Assembly: GCF_003846185.1 (NCBI RefSeq)
Contig: NZ_ML123034.1
Coordinates: 6,547,799 to 6,611,798, forward strand
Direction of reading: 5' to 3'
DNA from: Streptomyces sp. ADI96-02
GTDB lineage: Bacteria; Actinomycetota; Actinomycetes; Streptomycetales; Streptomycetaceae
Length of the DNA: 64,000 bases
Below are positions 24,181 to 33,032 of the stretch, piece after piece; position 1 is the first letter of the stretch, and each line of letters opens with the position of its first letter. A model generated the notes under the pieces. The model searched no databases. It saw only the letters and a list, made by a program, of their open reading frames with translations, and was not told the DNA's origin. Position numbers and translations under genes: made by a program.

Positions 24181-25668
24181 ATGAGCACCCCGCACGAGAC
24201 CCCGGACCTCACCCCGCCCCCGCCCGACGCGCTCGACCGGGCCCGCGCGGTCGCGGACGCCGTCCTGTTCGAGGGATACGTCCTCTACCCGTACCGCGCC
24301 TCGTCCGCGAAGAACCGGATGCGCTGGCAGTTCGGCGTCCTGGTGCCGCCCGCCGCCACGGCCGCCGGCGGCGAACACGCCGAACAGCGCACGGACGTCC
24401 TGCTGGAACCCCGCACCGCCCACCGGATCGACGCCGAACTGCGGTTCCTGCACGTACGCAGGCGGACCGTCGAACGCCTGGAAGCCGACGGCTCCTACAC
24501 CGAGGTCCCCGAACTCGAACTGGCCGACCGCGTCCTCGTCCCCTGGGACGAGGGGCACGAGGAACGCGTCCGGCTCCACGCCCCGCTCGGCGAACCGACC
24601 GCGGAAGCGGCCCACGCCCGGACCGTCACCTTCGACCTGCCTCCCGCCGTCGAGCACGAACCGGTGCTCGACGGCGACGGCCGCACCCTGGGCCGGCTGG
24701 TACGGCGGCGGGGGCGGCTGTCCGGCGAGATCCGCCCCCGGATCGACCGACTCCCGGGCCCCTACCGCGTGTCGCGCCTCACCGTGACCGTGCACAACAC
24801 CACCGAGGCGCCGCCCGCAGCCGACGGCGACCGTCAGGGAACCCTCCCGCACAGCATGATCGGCGCCCACCTGCTGCTCGCCCTGGACGGCGGCCGGTTC
24901 CTCTCGATGACCGACCCGCCCGAGTGGGCCCGCCCCGCCGTCGCGGAGCTGCGCAACGAACACACCTGGCCGGTGCTCGCCGGGGCGGACGGCCGGGACG
25001 ATCTCGTGCTCTCCTCGCCGATCATCCTGGAGGACCACCCGGTCCTCGCCGACGAGAGCCCCGGACCGCTCTACGACGCCACCGAGATCGACGAGATCCT
25101 GTCCCTGCGCACCGCCGCCCTGACCGAGCGGGAGAAGCGCGAGGCGCGCGGCACCGACGACCGGGCCGCCGACGTCATCGACCTGGTCGACACCATGCCC
25201 GAGGCCGTCCGGGAGCGGCTGCACGGAGCGATCCGGGGGCTGCGCGAGGTCACCGGAGAGGAACCGGCCCCACCCGCCCCGCCACCCGCCGGACCGGACC
25301 GGGGCCTCGGGCTGCCCGACGGCGCAGGACACCCCTGGTGGGACCCGGAACAGGACCCGGAGGCCGCCGACGCCCCCGCCACCGTCTGCATCGACGGCCG
25401 GACGGTCGGCGCGGGCAGCCGCGTCGTCCTCACCCTCGGCGCGCGCCGCTCGGACGCCCAGGACGCCTTCCTGCGGGGCCGCCGCGCCACGGTGGAGGCG
25501 GTGGTCGGCGACCTCGACGGCGAGACGCACCTCGCGGTCGTCGTGGACGACGACCCCGGCACCGACATCCGCCGCCAGCAGGGCCGCTTCCTCTACTTCC
25601 GGCCCGACGAAGTGGCTCCCGACGAAGTGGCTCCCGACGAAGTGGCCGCCGACCTGGAGGCGCCATGA
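24181..25668 (+). CDS. Hydrogenase-operon protein of unknown function (495 aa)
   Basis: No enzyme motif is recognised. What can be seen: a mainly beta N-terminal part (about 25-270) with FGVLVPP and SRLTVTVHNTTEAP, resembling a large beta-sandwich; a helical middle (about 300-345, REKREARGTDDRAADVIDL); a Pro-rich linker; and a C-terminal small beta domain (about 405-480, TVCIDGRTVGAGSRVVL...GRRATVEAVV) that looks like an SH3-like fold. The tail has three DEVAP repeats. Its place between DUF6084 and the maturation protease, with an ATGA overlap to the latter, argues for a role in hydrogenase assembly or localisation. Confidence 0.8.
   Translation: MSTPHETPDLTPPPPDALDRARAVADAVLFEGYVLYPYRASSAKNRMRWQFGVLVPPAATAAGGEHAEQRTDVLLEPRTAHRIDAELRFLHVRRRTVERLEADGSYTEVPELELADRVLVPWDEGHEERVRLHAPLGEPTAEAAHARTVTFDLPPAVEHEPVLDGDGRTLGRLVRRRGRLSGEIRPRIDRLPGPYRVSRLTVTVHNTTEAPPAADGDRQGTLPHSMIGAHLLLALDGGRFLSMTDPPEWARPAVAELRNEHTWPVLAGADGRDDLVLSSPIILEDHPVLADESPGPLYDATEIDEILSLRTAALTEREKREARGTDDRAADVIDLVDTMPEAVRERLHGAIRGLREVTGEEPAPPAPPPAGPDRGLGLPDGAGHPWWDPEQDPEAADAPATVCIDGRTVGAGSRVVLTLGARRSDAQDAFLRGRRATVEAVVGDLDGETHLAVVVDDDPGTDIRRQQGRFLYFRPDEVAPDEVAPDEVAADLEAP
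25603..25647 (+). repeat. 15-bp tandem repeat, three copies
   Basis: CCCGACGAAGTGGCT repeated head to tail (the third copy ends in C), coding for PDEVA units at the end of the 495-residue protein. Confidence 0.85.
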
Positions 25669-26195
25669 CGACGGCGGGGGAGCCGCGCCGCACGCTCGTC
25701 GCCGGGGTCGGCAACATCTTCCTGGGGGACGACGGATTCGGCGTGGAGACCGTCCGCAGCCTCGGCCGCCTCGACCCGGCCGCGCTGCCTCCCGGCACCG
25801 AGCTGATGGACGCCGGCATCCGCGGAGTCCACCTCGCCTACCGGCTGCTGGAGGGCTACCGCACCCTCGTCCTGGTGGACCTGGTGAGCCGGGGCGGCCC
25901 GCCCGGCACGCTCCGCACCATCGACGTCGGCCCCGAGCCGCCGGAGGTCCGCCGCGCGCCCGGCCCGCTGGACACCCACGCCATGGACCCCGCCACCGTC
26001 CTCGGCCTGCTGCACGACCTGCACGCCGGGGCCGGCGGCACCCTGCCCGAGGCCGTGTACGTCGTGGGCTGCGAACCCGGCGACACGAGCGAGGGCATCG
26101 GGCTCACCGAACCCGTCGCCCGGGCCGTCGAGACCGCCGCCGGCCTCGTCCTCGACCTGCTCCGCCGCCCCGCCGCCGTGACCCGGCGGCACTGA
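25665..26195 (+). CDS. Hydrogenase maturation endopeptidase (HyaD/HoxM family)
   Basis: A 176-residue protease with the family N-terminus VAGVGNIFLGDDGFG (Asp is a nickel-sensing ligand), a central MDAGIRGVHLAYRLL and the late VVGCEPGDTSEGIGLT. It removes the C-terminal tail of the large subunit after nickel insertion, its expected target being the HhyL-type subunit upstream. The start overlaps the previous stop as ATGA; the longer open frame upstream of it is a shadow of the 495-residue gene. Confidence 0.93.
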   Translation: MTTAGEPRRTLVAGVGNIFLGDDGFGVETVRSLGRLDPAALPPGTELMDAGIRGVHLAYRLLEGYRTLVLVDLVSRGGPPGTLRTIDVGPEPPEVRRAPGPLDTHAMDPATVLGLLHDLHAGAGGTLPEAVYVVGCEPGDTSEGIGLTEPVARAVETAAGLVLDLLRRPAAVTRRH

Positions 26196-26213
26196 GACAA
26201 CCTGGAGGCCAGG

Positions 26214-26321
26214 ATGACGTACTGGAACTGGATCGGAGCCGCCGCGGGCCTCGCGGCGGTCTACGGCATCGTCAGGAACCTGCCGGACGCGCGGCGCTAC
26301 CTGCGCATGCGCCGGATGTAG
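26214..26321 (+). CDS. 35-residue DUF6893-like small protein
   Basis: Short gene with a good ribosome site (GGAGGCCAGG) 18 bases after the protease stop. The product has one hydrophobic helix (WNWIGAAAGLAAVYGIV) and a basic end (RNLPDARRYLRMRRM), so a small membrane or membrane-surface peptide is likely. The pattern matches the DUF6893 small-protein family linked to Streptomyces hydrogenase loci (recalled, not searched). Its last 25 bases overlap the end of the convergent PadR-like gene. Confidence 0.7.
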   Translation: MTYWNWIGAAAGLAAVYGIVRNLPDARRYLRMRRM

Positions 26322-26749
26322 TCCTCATGGCCGGGACCGTGCGCGCCGAGCGCCCCGTGCGAGCCGCGGTGGTCCCGTCCGCCGCCTCCGGCGGGCTCGC
26401 CCCCGCCGCCGACGTCCTCCAGCTGGACATAGCGTGCGAGGAAGAGATGGAGAGTGCTGTGCAGTTCCCCCAGTCGAACGAACCACAGCGCCAGGTTCAT
26501 CGCGCCGGGCGGTGCGATGGCGTACACCCGGCGCGCCGGGCCGGAGTCCGAGGCGCACCAGCGCGAGGTGACCTCGCCGCACTTCTCCATGCCCCGCAGC
26601 AGCCGGTAGACATGGGCCGACTCGGCTTCCGGCCAGCCGAAAGCGCCCAGTCGCTGCACCAGCTCATAGCCATGACCCCGACGTTCGGCCAGCAGCAGGA
26701 GCAGGACCGGGGTGAGCAGCGCTCGTCGCTCCACCTCGTGACCAGCCAT
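26297..26749 (-). CDS. PadR-like transcriptional regulator
   Basis: A 150-residue protein. Residues 10-105 form a winged-helix domain of the PadR type (LLTPVLLLLLAERRGHGYEL, then HVYRLLRGMEKCGEVTSRW with the wing at RRVYAIAP). A Gly/His-rich low-complexity tail follows. Start ATG 26749. It lies on the opposite strand inside the hydrogenase locus: divergent from hypA with 77 bp between the starts, and overlapping the 35-residue gene at its end. It is a candidate controller of the hyp genes. No clear PadR box (ATGT-N-ACAT) is visible in the gap. Confidence 0.75.
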   Translation of the reverse strand: MAGHEVERRALLTPVLLLLLAERRGHGYELVQRLGAFGWPEAESAHVYRLLRGMEKCGEVTSRWCASDSGPARRVYAIAPPGAMNLALWFVRLGELHSTLHLFLARYVQLEDVGGGGEPAGGGGRDHRGSHGALGAHGPGHEDYIRRMRR

Positions 26750-26826
26750 CGTCCTCCCAGCGTAGCCAGCGGCGCCGGACCCGCACACCGGGGCGGGCGC
26801 GGCGGACGCACGGGCGGGTGAGTGCC

Positions 26827-27249
26827 GTGCACGAACTGTCGATCGCGACGGCCGTCGTCGACCAGGTCGAGAGCGCCGTCCGCGACCGCGCGGAGCACGC
26901 GACCGTCCGTTCGCTGACCCTGCGCGTCGGCGAGCTGTCCGGCGTGGTCCCCGAGGCTCTGGACTTCTCCTTCGGCGTGGCGGCCGAGGGCACTGTGCTG
27001 GCGGACGCGCGACTGCTGATCGAGACTGTTGAGGGACGGGCCCGCTGCGAGGGATGCGGCCGGGACACCGCGACCGGGATGCCCCCGGACCTGTGGTGCG
27101 GCACGTGCGAGCGGGCCATGACCCTGACCGGCGGACGGGAACTGGAGATCGCCCGGGTCGTCCTGGACGACGGGACCGGGCAGCCACCCGACCGGGACGC
27201 CGACGCCCCGGTCCGCGACGAGGAGGCGAGCCATGTGCCGCACCGTTGA
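26827..27249 (+). CDS. hypA: Hydrogenase nickel-insertion protein HypA
   Basis: A 140-residue nickel chaperone. It has the N-terminal MHELSIA, whose His2 binds nickel, and a zinc site with CEGC (GRARCEGCGRD) and CGTC (LWCGTCE). The GTG at 26827 is preferred to the GTG three codons upstream, because family members begin with Met-His-Glu and the N-terminal amine and His2 are Ni ligands. The C-terminal 25 residues extend beyond the usual length. It overlaps hypB by 17 bases. Confidence 0.92.
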   Translation: MHELSIATAVVDQVESAVRDRAEHATVRSLTLRVGELSGVVPEALDFSFGVAAEGTVLADARLLIETVEGRARCEGCGRDTATGMPPDLWCGTCERAMTLTGGRELEIARVVLDDGTGQPPDRDADAPVRDEEASHVPHR

Positions 27250-28030
27250 CCTGCATCAGGCAGTACTCGCCAAGAACGACACCAACGCCGTGGAGCTGCG
27301 CCGGGTCCTCGACGGGAGGGGCACGGTCGCGGTGAACCTCATGTCGAGCCCCGGCAGCGGGAAGACCGCCCTGCTGGAAGAGCTGCTGACCCGCGCCCGG
27401 GCCGCCGGCACGCCCGCCGCCGCCGTCACCGCCGACCTCGCGACCGAGAACGACGCCACCCGACTGGCCCGCTCCGGAGCCCCGGTGCGGCAGATCCTCA
27501 CGGACGGCCTGTGCCATCTGGAGGCCGGCATGCTCCGGCACACACTGGAGGACTGGCTGCCCGAGCGCACCAGGCTGCTGTTCGTCGAGAACGTCGGCAA
27601 TCTCGTCTGCCCGGCCTCCTACGATCTGGGCGAGACCCTGCGGATCGTGCTCGCCTCGGTCACCGAGGGCGAGGACAAGCCGGTGAAGTACCCGGCCGCC
27701 TTCGGCCTCGCCCAGCTCGTGGTGGTCACCAAGACCGATCTGGCCGAGGCCGTGGAGTTCCGGCGGGACACCTTCCTCGGCGGCGTCCAACGGGTCAACC
27801 CCGGCGTCCCCGTCATCGAGACCTCCGCCCGGACCGGCGAGGGCGTCGACGCGCTGCTCGCCCACGTACTGCGCGCCGCCGACGGCCGGGAGACCCACAC
27901 CCCCGTCCTGGCCCGGCAGCACGGCGAGCACCCGCACCACCACGGCACCGGCGAGGACGCCGCCGCCCCGCACCCCTCCGCGCACCGGCACCCGGCAGCC
28001 GCGCCCGCACCGGCCCGGCCGGGGCGATGA
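27233..28030 (+). CDS. hypB: Hydrogenase nickel-insertion GTPase HypB
   Basis: A 265-residue GTPase that drives nickel delivery to the large subunit. The P-loop SSPGSGKTAL is at about residues 38-47, with TADLATENDA, VENVGNLVCPA and VTKTDL (G4 motif) following. An unusual His-rich tail (HGEHPHHHGTG and HPSAHRHP) sits at the C-terminus; in many HypB proteins the His-rich stretch is N-terminal. It could store nickel. It overlaps hypA upstream and hypF downstream (ATGA). Confidence 0.95.
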   Translation: MCRTVDLHQAVLAKNDTNAVELRRVLDGRGTVAVNLMSSPGSGKTALLEELLTRARAAGTPAAAVTADLATENDATRLARSGAPVRQILTDGLCHLEAGMLRHTLEDWLPERTRLLFVENVGNLVCPASYDLGETLRIVLASVTEGEDKPVKYPAAFGLAQLVVVTKTDLAEAVEFRRDTFLGGVQRVNPGVPVIETSARTGEGVDALLAHVLRAADGRETHTPVLARQHGEHPHHHGTGEDAAAPHPSAHRHPAAAPAPARPGR

Positions 28031-30426
28031 CGTCGGCGGACCAGGCGTCCAGCGGCGCGGCGGACGGTGAGCGCGTCCGCCGCCAGATCACCGTGCGCGG
28101 CGCGGTCCAAGGCGTCGGCTTCCGCCCGTTCGTCTACACCCTGGCCGAGGAGCACGGCCTCACCGGCTGGGTCACCAACGGCCCCGACGGAGTGCGGGCC
28201 GAGGTCGAGGGACCGGCGGCGGACGTCACCGCCTTCGCCGAGGCGATGGCCACCCGCCCGCCGCCCCTCGCCGTCGTCGCGTCCGTCGAACAACAGGCCG
28301 TGCCCGCACTCAACGACGGCCCCGGCTTCACCATCCGTCCCTCCGCGTCCGGCCCCGGACGCACCCTCATCCCGCCGGACACGGCCACCTGCGACGCCTG
28401 CCTCGCCGAACTCGCCGACCCGGCCGACCGCCGCCACCGGCACCCGTTCATCACGTGCACCCACTGCGGGCCCCGGTTCACCGTCGTGACCGCGCTGCCC
28501 TACGACCGGCCCCGCACCACCATGGCCGACCTCCCCCTGTGCGCCGACTGCGCACGCGAGTACGGCGACCCGGCCGACCGCCGGTTCCACGCCCAGACCG
28601 TGGCCTGCCCGAACTGCGGCCCCCGCCTGACGCTGCGCCGCGCCACCGGCGACCCGGACGGAGCCCACGGCGCGGACGCGCTCGCCGAGGCCCGCGGGCT
28701 GCTGGCCGGCGGCGCGATCCTCGCCGTGAAGGGCCTCGGCGGCTACCACCTCGCCTGCGACGCCGGCGACGCCACCGCCGTACGCACCCTGCGCAAGCGC
28801 AAGAACCGCGGCGACAAGCCCTTCGCCGTCCTGGCGGACTCCCTGGAGACCGTACGGCGGCTCGCCCGCGTCGACGCCGCGGAGAGCGACCTGCTCACCG
28901 GCCCCCGCAAACCCGTCGTCCTGCTGCGCCGCCGCCCCGACGCCCACGACCCGGACCGCACGGTCGCGCCCGACGTCGCGCCCGGCAGCCCCGACCTCGG
29001 CGTGATGCTGCCCTACACACCGCTGCACCTCCTGCTCCTCGGCCTCCCCGGCGATCCGCCCGGCCCGCCCGTCCTCGTCATGACCAGCGGCAACCGGTCC
29101 GGCGAGCCGATCGTCACCGACGACGCCGAAGCCCTCACCCGGCTCGACGGCCTGGCCGACGCCTGGCTCGCGCACGACCGGCCGATCCACGTCCCCTGCG
29201 ACGACTCGGTCGTCCGCGTCTGCGCCGGAGCCGAACTCCCGGTCCGCCGCTCCCGCGGCTACGCGCCGCTGCCGCTCGCCCTGCCGCTGCCCGTCGTGCC
29301 GGCGCTCGCCGTGGGCGGCGACCTCAAGAACACCTTCTGCGCCGGGGACGACCGCTACGCCTGGCTATCCGCCCACGTCGGGGACATGGACGACCTGGCC
29401 ACGCTCACCGCCTTCGAACGCGCCACCGCCCACCTCACCGGCCTCACCGCCGTGACCCCCCGGCTGCTCGTCGCCGACCGCCACCCCGGCTACCGCTCCA
29501 CCCAGTGGGCCCGCCGCGCCGCCGAGGAACGCGGCCTCCCGCTGCGCCAGGTCCAGCACCACCACGCCCACGTCGCCTCGGCCATGGCCGAACACGCACT
29601 GGACGGCTCCGCACCCGTGATCGGCGTCGCCTTCGACGGCACCGGGTACGGCGACGACGGCGCGGTCTGGGGCGGCGAGGTGCTGATCGCGGACTACGAC
29701 GGCTTCCGTCGCTTCGCACACCTGCGGTACGTTCCGCTGCCGGGCGGCGACGCGGCCGTCCGCAACCCGTACCGGATGGCGCTCTCCCATCTGCGGGCCG
29801 CCCGGCTGCCGTGGTCGCCGCGGCTGCCCTGCGCCCAGGCCGCCCCGCACGGCGAACGCCTCCTGCTGGAGCGGCAGCTGGAACGCGGCCTGAACTGCGT
29901 GCCCACCTCCAGCATGGGCCGCCTCTTCGACGCGGTCGCCTCGCTCGCCGGCGTCTGCCACCGGGTGGAGTACGAGGCCGAGGCCGCCGTACGGCTGGAG
30001 AACGCGGCACTGGCCGGCGGCTCCCGGTCCGCCGCCGACGACGAGCGCGAAGGCTCCTACGGGTTCATCCTGGGAGCAGCGGATCCCGACCGCCCGGCGG
30101 TCCCGCTGACCGCCGACCCCGGGCCCGTCCTGGCCGCCGCCGCGGCGGACGTCCTCGGCGGTGTCCCGGCCCCCGTGGTGGCCCGCCGCTTCCACCGCGC
30201 GGTCACCGCCCTCGTCCGCGAGGTCTGCGCGGCGGCCCGGCACGCCACCGGCGTCGCCACCGTGGCCCTGACCGGCGGCGTGTTCTGCAACGCCCTGCTG
30301 ACCGAGACCTGTTCGGCCGGGCTGGAGGAGGACGGCTTCACCGTACTGAGACACCGCAAGGTGCCGCCCAACGACGGCGGGCTCGCCCTCGGTCAACTGA
30401 TCGTCGCCGCCCGGACGAAGGAGTGA
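28027..30426 (+). CDS. hypF: Carbamoyltransferase HypF
   Basis: A 799-residue maturase that makes the carbamoyl group later turned into the cyanide ligands of the active-site iron. Domains in order: acylphosphatase (GAVQGVGFRPFVY, about 22-36), two zinc fingers of CDACL/CTHCGP and CADC/CPNCGP type (about 120-200), a YrdC-like domain (about 220-380) and a Kae1/HypF C-terminal domain with HHAHVASAMAEH and GVAFDGTGYGDDG. ATG start by ATGA overlap with hypB. Full length. Confidence 0.95.
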   Translation: MTSADQASSGAADGERVRRQITVRGAVQGVGFRPFVYTLAEEHGLTGWVTNGPDGVRAEVEGPAADVTAFAEAMATRPPPLAVVASVEQQAVPALNDGPGFTIRPSASGPGRTLIPPDTATCDACLAELADPADRRHRHPFITCTHCGPRFTVVTALPYDRPRTTMADLPLCADCAREYGDPADRRFHAQTVACPNCGPRLTLRRATGDPDGAHGADALAEARGLLAGGAILAVKGLGGYHLACDAGDATAVRTLRKRKNRGDKPFAVLADSLETVRRLARVDAAESDLLTGPRKPVVLLRRRPDAHDPDRTVAPDVAPGSPDLGVMLPYTPLHLLLLGLPGDPPGPPVLVMTSGNRSGEPIVTDDAEALTRLDGLADAWLAHDRPIHVPCDDSVVRVCAGAELPVRRSRGYAPLPLALPLPVVPALAVGGDLKNTFCAGDDRYAWLSAHVGDMDDLATLTAFERATAHLTGLTAVTPRLLVADRHPGYRSTQWARRAAEERGLPLRQVQHHHAHVASAMAEHALDGSAPVIGVAFDGTGYGDDGAVWGGEVLIADYDGFRRFAHLRYVPLPGGDAAVRNPYRMALSHLRAARLPWSPRLPCAQAAPHGERLLLERQLERGLNCVPTSSMGRLFDAVASLAGVCHRVEYEAEAAVRLENAALAGGSRSAADDEREGSYGFILGAADPDRPAVPLTADPGPVLAAAAADVLGGVPAPVVARRFHRAVTALVREVCAAARHATGVATVALTGGVFCNALLTETCSAGLEEDGFTVLRHRKVPPNDGGLALGQLIVAARTKE

Positions 30427-30440
30427 GGGAGGAACGCGCC

Positions 30441-30854
30441 ATGTGTCTGGCCGTACCCGGCCGAGTGCTGGAGATCGAGGAACGCGACGCCACGCGAATG
30501 GCCAAGGTCGACTTCGGCGGCGTCGTCAAGGAAGTCTGCCTGGAGTACGTCCCCGACATGAAGGTGGGGGACTACGCCATCGTCCACGTCGGGTTCGCCC
30601 TGCAACGGCTCGACGAGGAGTCCGCGCGCCAGACCCTCGAACTCTTCGAGAACCTCGGCGTGCTGGAGGAGGAGTTCGGCGACCACTGGGGGAGGGCGGC
30701 CCGGGACGCGGGCGCCGAACGCCCCGCCGGAACCGGAACCGGCCCCGCCGCTCCGGTGCCCGCCGCGCCCGGCTTCCCGCCGACCGGCACCGGCTACCCG
30801 GCCACCGGCCCGGCCGTCGCGGCCGACGCGGCCGACAAGGAGGCACGGTCATGA
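30441..30854 (+). CDS. hypC: Hydrogenase maturation chaperone HypC with C-terminal extension
   Basis: A 137-residue protein. The first 80 residues are a normal HypC: MCLAVPGRVLEIEE with the essential N-terminal Cys2, then DFGGVVKEVCLEYVPDMKVGDY. It shuttles the Fe(CN)2CO group between HypD and the large subunit precursor. After about residue 90 comes a Pro/Ala/Gly-rich tail of some 45 residues that is absent from typical 75-95 residue HypC proteins. It overlaps hypD as ATGA. Confidence 0.93.
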   Translation: MCLAVPGRVLEIEERDATRMAKVDFGGVVKEVCLEYVPDMKVGDYAIVHVGFALQRLDEESARQTLELFENLGVLEEEFGDHWGRAARDAGAERPAGTGTGPAAPVPAAPGFPPTGTGYPATGPAVAADAADKEARS

Positions 30855-31969
30855 AGTACCTCGACGAATTCAGCGACCCGGCCCTCGCCCGTCGGCTCTT
30901 CGACGACATCCGGGCCCACACCACCCGACCCTGGTCCCTGATGGAGGTCTGCGGCGGACAGACGCACTCGATCATCCGCCACGGCATCGACCAGCTCCTC
31001 CCCGAAGAGATCCGGCTGATCCACGGCCCCGGCTGCCCGGTCTGCGTGACCCCGCTGGAGATCATCGACAAGGCCCTGGAGATCGCCTCCCGCCCCGATG
31101 TCGTCTTCTGCTCGTTCGGCGACATGCTCCGCGTCCCGGGCAGCGGTCGCGACCTCTTCCAGGTCAAGAGCGAGGGCGCGGACGTCCGCGTGGTCTACTC
31201 GCCGCTCGACGCCCTGCGCATCGCCCAGGAGAACCCCGACAAGCAGGTCGTCTTCTTCGGCATCGGCTTCGAGACCACCGCCCCGCCGAACGCGATGACG
31301 GTGTACCAGGCGAAGAAGCTCGGCATCCCCAACTTCAGCCTCCTCGTCTCCCACGTACGCGTCCCCCCGGCCATCGACGCGATCATGAACTCGCCGGACT
31401 GCCAGGTCCAGGCGTTCCTCGCCGCCGGGCACGTCTGCACGGTCATGGGCACCACCGAGTACCCGGCTCTGGCCGCACAGCACAAGGTCCCCATCGTCGT
31501 CACCGGCTTCGAGCCGCTCGACATCCTCGAAGGCATCCGCCGCGCCGTACGGCAGTTGGAGGCCGGGGAGCACACCGTCGAGAACGCCTACCCGCGGGCC
31601 GTCGACGAGCAGGGCAGCCGCGCGGCACAGGCCATGCTCTCCGACGTCTTCGAGGTGACCGACCGCTCCTGGCGCGGCATCGGCATGATCCCGCGGAGCG
31701 GCTGGCGGCTCGCGTCCGCGTACCGGGAGTACGACGCCGAACACCGCTTCTCCGTCACCGGCATCGAGACCGAGGAGTCCACGGTCTGCCGCAGCGGCGA
31801 AGTCCTCCAGGGCCTGATCAAACCGCACGAGTGCGCCGCCTTCGGCAAGGAGTGCACCCCGCGCAACCCGCTGGGCGCCACCATGGTCTCCAGCGAGGGG
31901 GCCTGTGCCGCGTACTACCTGTACCGGCGGCTCGACACCCCGACCAAGGAGGCGAGCTCCGTTGGCTGA
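30851..31969 (+). CDS. hypD: Hydrogenase maturation protein HypD
   Basis: A 372-residue Fe-S protein, the scaffold on which the Fe(CN)2CO unit is built with HypC and HypE. Conserved motifs: EVCGGQTHSIIRHG, HGPGCPVCVTP, GFETTAPP, and the C-terminal cysteine region (CAAFGKECTPRNPLGATMVSSEGAC split over about 330-355) for the 4Fe-4S cluster. Start placed by the ATGA overlap with hypC. Confidence 0.95.
   Translation: MKYLDEFSDPALARRLFDDIRAHTTRPWSLMEVCGGQTHSIIRHGIDQLLPEEIRLIHGPGCPVCVTPLEIIDKALEIASRPDVVFCSFGDMLRVPGSGRDLFQVKSEGADVRVVYSPLDALRIAQENPDKQVVFFGIGFETTAPPNAMTVYQAKKLGIPNFSLLVSHVRVPPAIDAIMNSPDCQVQAFLAAGHVCTVMGTTEYPALAAQHKVPIVVTGFEPLDILEGIRRAVRQLEAGEHTVENAYPRAVDEQGSRAAQAMLSDVFEVTDRSWRGIGMIPRSGWRLASAYREYDAEHRFSVTGIETEESTVCRSGEVLQGLIKPHECAAFGKECTPRNPLGATMVSSEGACAAYYLYRRLDTPTKEASSVG
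31946..31952 (+). promoter_or_regulatory. Ribosome binding site deciding the TTG start of hypE
   Basis: A perfect AAGGAGG inside the end of hypD, nine bases before the TTG at 31962. It supports this rare start codon. Confidence 0.7.
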
Positions 31970-33032
31970 CATCGCCCCGGCACCCGCCGACTTCTCCGGC
32001 TGGACCTGCCCCGCACCGCTGCGCGACCAGGACCGGATCGTCATGGGCCACGGCGGCGGCGGAACACTCTCCGCCGAACTGGTGGAGCACCTGTTCGCCC
32101 CCGCGTTCGGCAGCGACGTCCTGGCCGAACTCGGCGACTCGGCCCATCTGTCGATGGGCGGCGCGCGGCTCGCCTTCTCCACCGACTCCTTCGTCGTGCG
32201 CCCGCTCTTCTTCCCCGGCGGCAGCATCGGCGACCTCGCCGTCAACGGGACCGTCAACGACCTCGCGATGGCGGGGGCCGTGCCCGCCTACCTCTCCTGC
32301 GGCTTCATCCTGGAGGAGGGCGTCGAACTCGCGGTGGTCGGCCGCGTGGCGCAGGCGCTCGGCGACGCGGCGCGCGCCGCCGGCGTGGTCGTCGCGACCG
32401 GGGACACGAAGGTGGTCGACGCCGGGCACGGCGACGGCATCTTCATCAACACCGCCGGGATCGGGCTGGTCCCCGAAGGCGTCGACATCCGTCCGCAGCG
32501 GGCCGCGCCCGGGGACGCCGTCCTGGTCAGCGGCGAGATCGGGGTGCACGGCATCGCGATCATGAGCGTGCGCGAAGGACTGGAGTTCGGCGTCGGGATC
32601 GAGAGCGACACCGCGTCGCTGGCCGGTCTGGTGGCCGACATGCTCGCCGCCTGCCGCGACCTGCACGTCCTGCGCGACCCCACCCGGGGCGGACTGGCCA
32701 CCTCCCTCAACGAGATCGCCGCAGCCGCCGGGGTGGGCATCACCCTCGACGAGGGCGCGCTGCCCGTGCCCGACACCGTCGCCAACGCCTGCTCGTTCCT
32801 CGGCCTCGACCCGCTGTACGTCGCCAACGAGGGAAAGCTCGTCGCCTTCGTACCGCCCGAACACGCCGACGCCGTCCTGGCGGCGATGCGCGCCCACCCG
32901 CTGGGCAAGGACGCGGTGCGCATCGGCACCTGCGGGGAGGAACACCCCGGCATGGTGGTCGCCGCCACCGGCCTCGGCGGCACGCGTGTGGTCGACATGC
33001 CCCTGGGCGAACAACTCCCGCGGATCTGCTGA
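31962..33032 (+). CDS. hypE: Hydrogenase maturation protein HypE (TTG start)
   Basis: A 356-residue enzyme of the PurM/ThiL fold. It dehydrates the carbamoyl group attached to its C-terminal Cys to thiocyanate for cyanide transfer. Motifs: GHGGGGTLSAELVEH, STDSFVVRPLFFPGG, HVLRDPTRGGLATSLNE and the required C-terminal PRIC. The TTG start is inferred from the strong AAGGAGG upstream and the family N-terminus; it overlaps the hypD stop by eight bases. The last gene of the hyp operon. Confidence 0.94.
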   Translation: MADIAPAPADFSGWTCPAPLRDQDRIVMGHGGGGTLSAELVEHLFAPAFGSDVLAELGDSAHLSMGGARLAFSTDSFVVRPLFFPGGSIGDLAVNGTVNDLAMAGAVPAYLSCGFILEEGVELAVVGRVAQALGDAARAAGVVVATGDTKVVDAGHGDGIFINTAGIGLVPEGVDIRPQRAAPGDAVLVSGEIGVHGIAIMSVREGLEFGVGIESDTASLAGLVADMLAACRDLHVLRDPTRGGLATSLNEIAAAAGVGITLDEGALPVPDTVANACSFLGLDPLYVANEGKLVAFVPPEHADAVLAAMRAHPLGKDAVRIGTCGEEHPGMVVAATGLGGTRVVDMPLGEQLPRIC

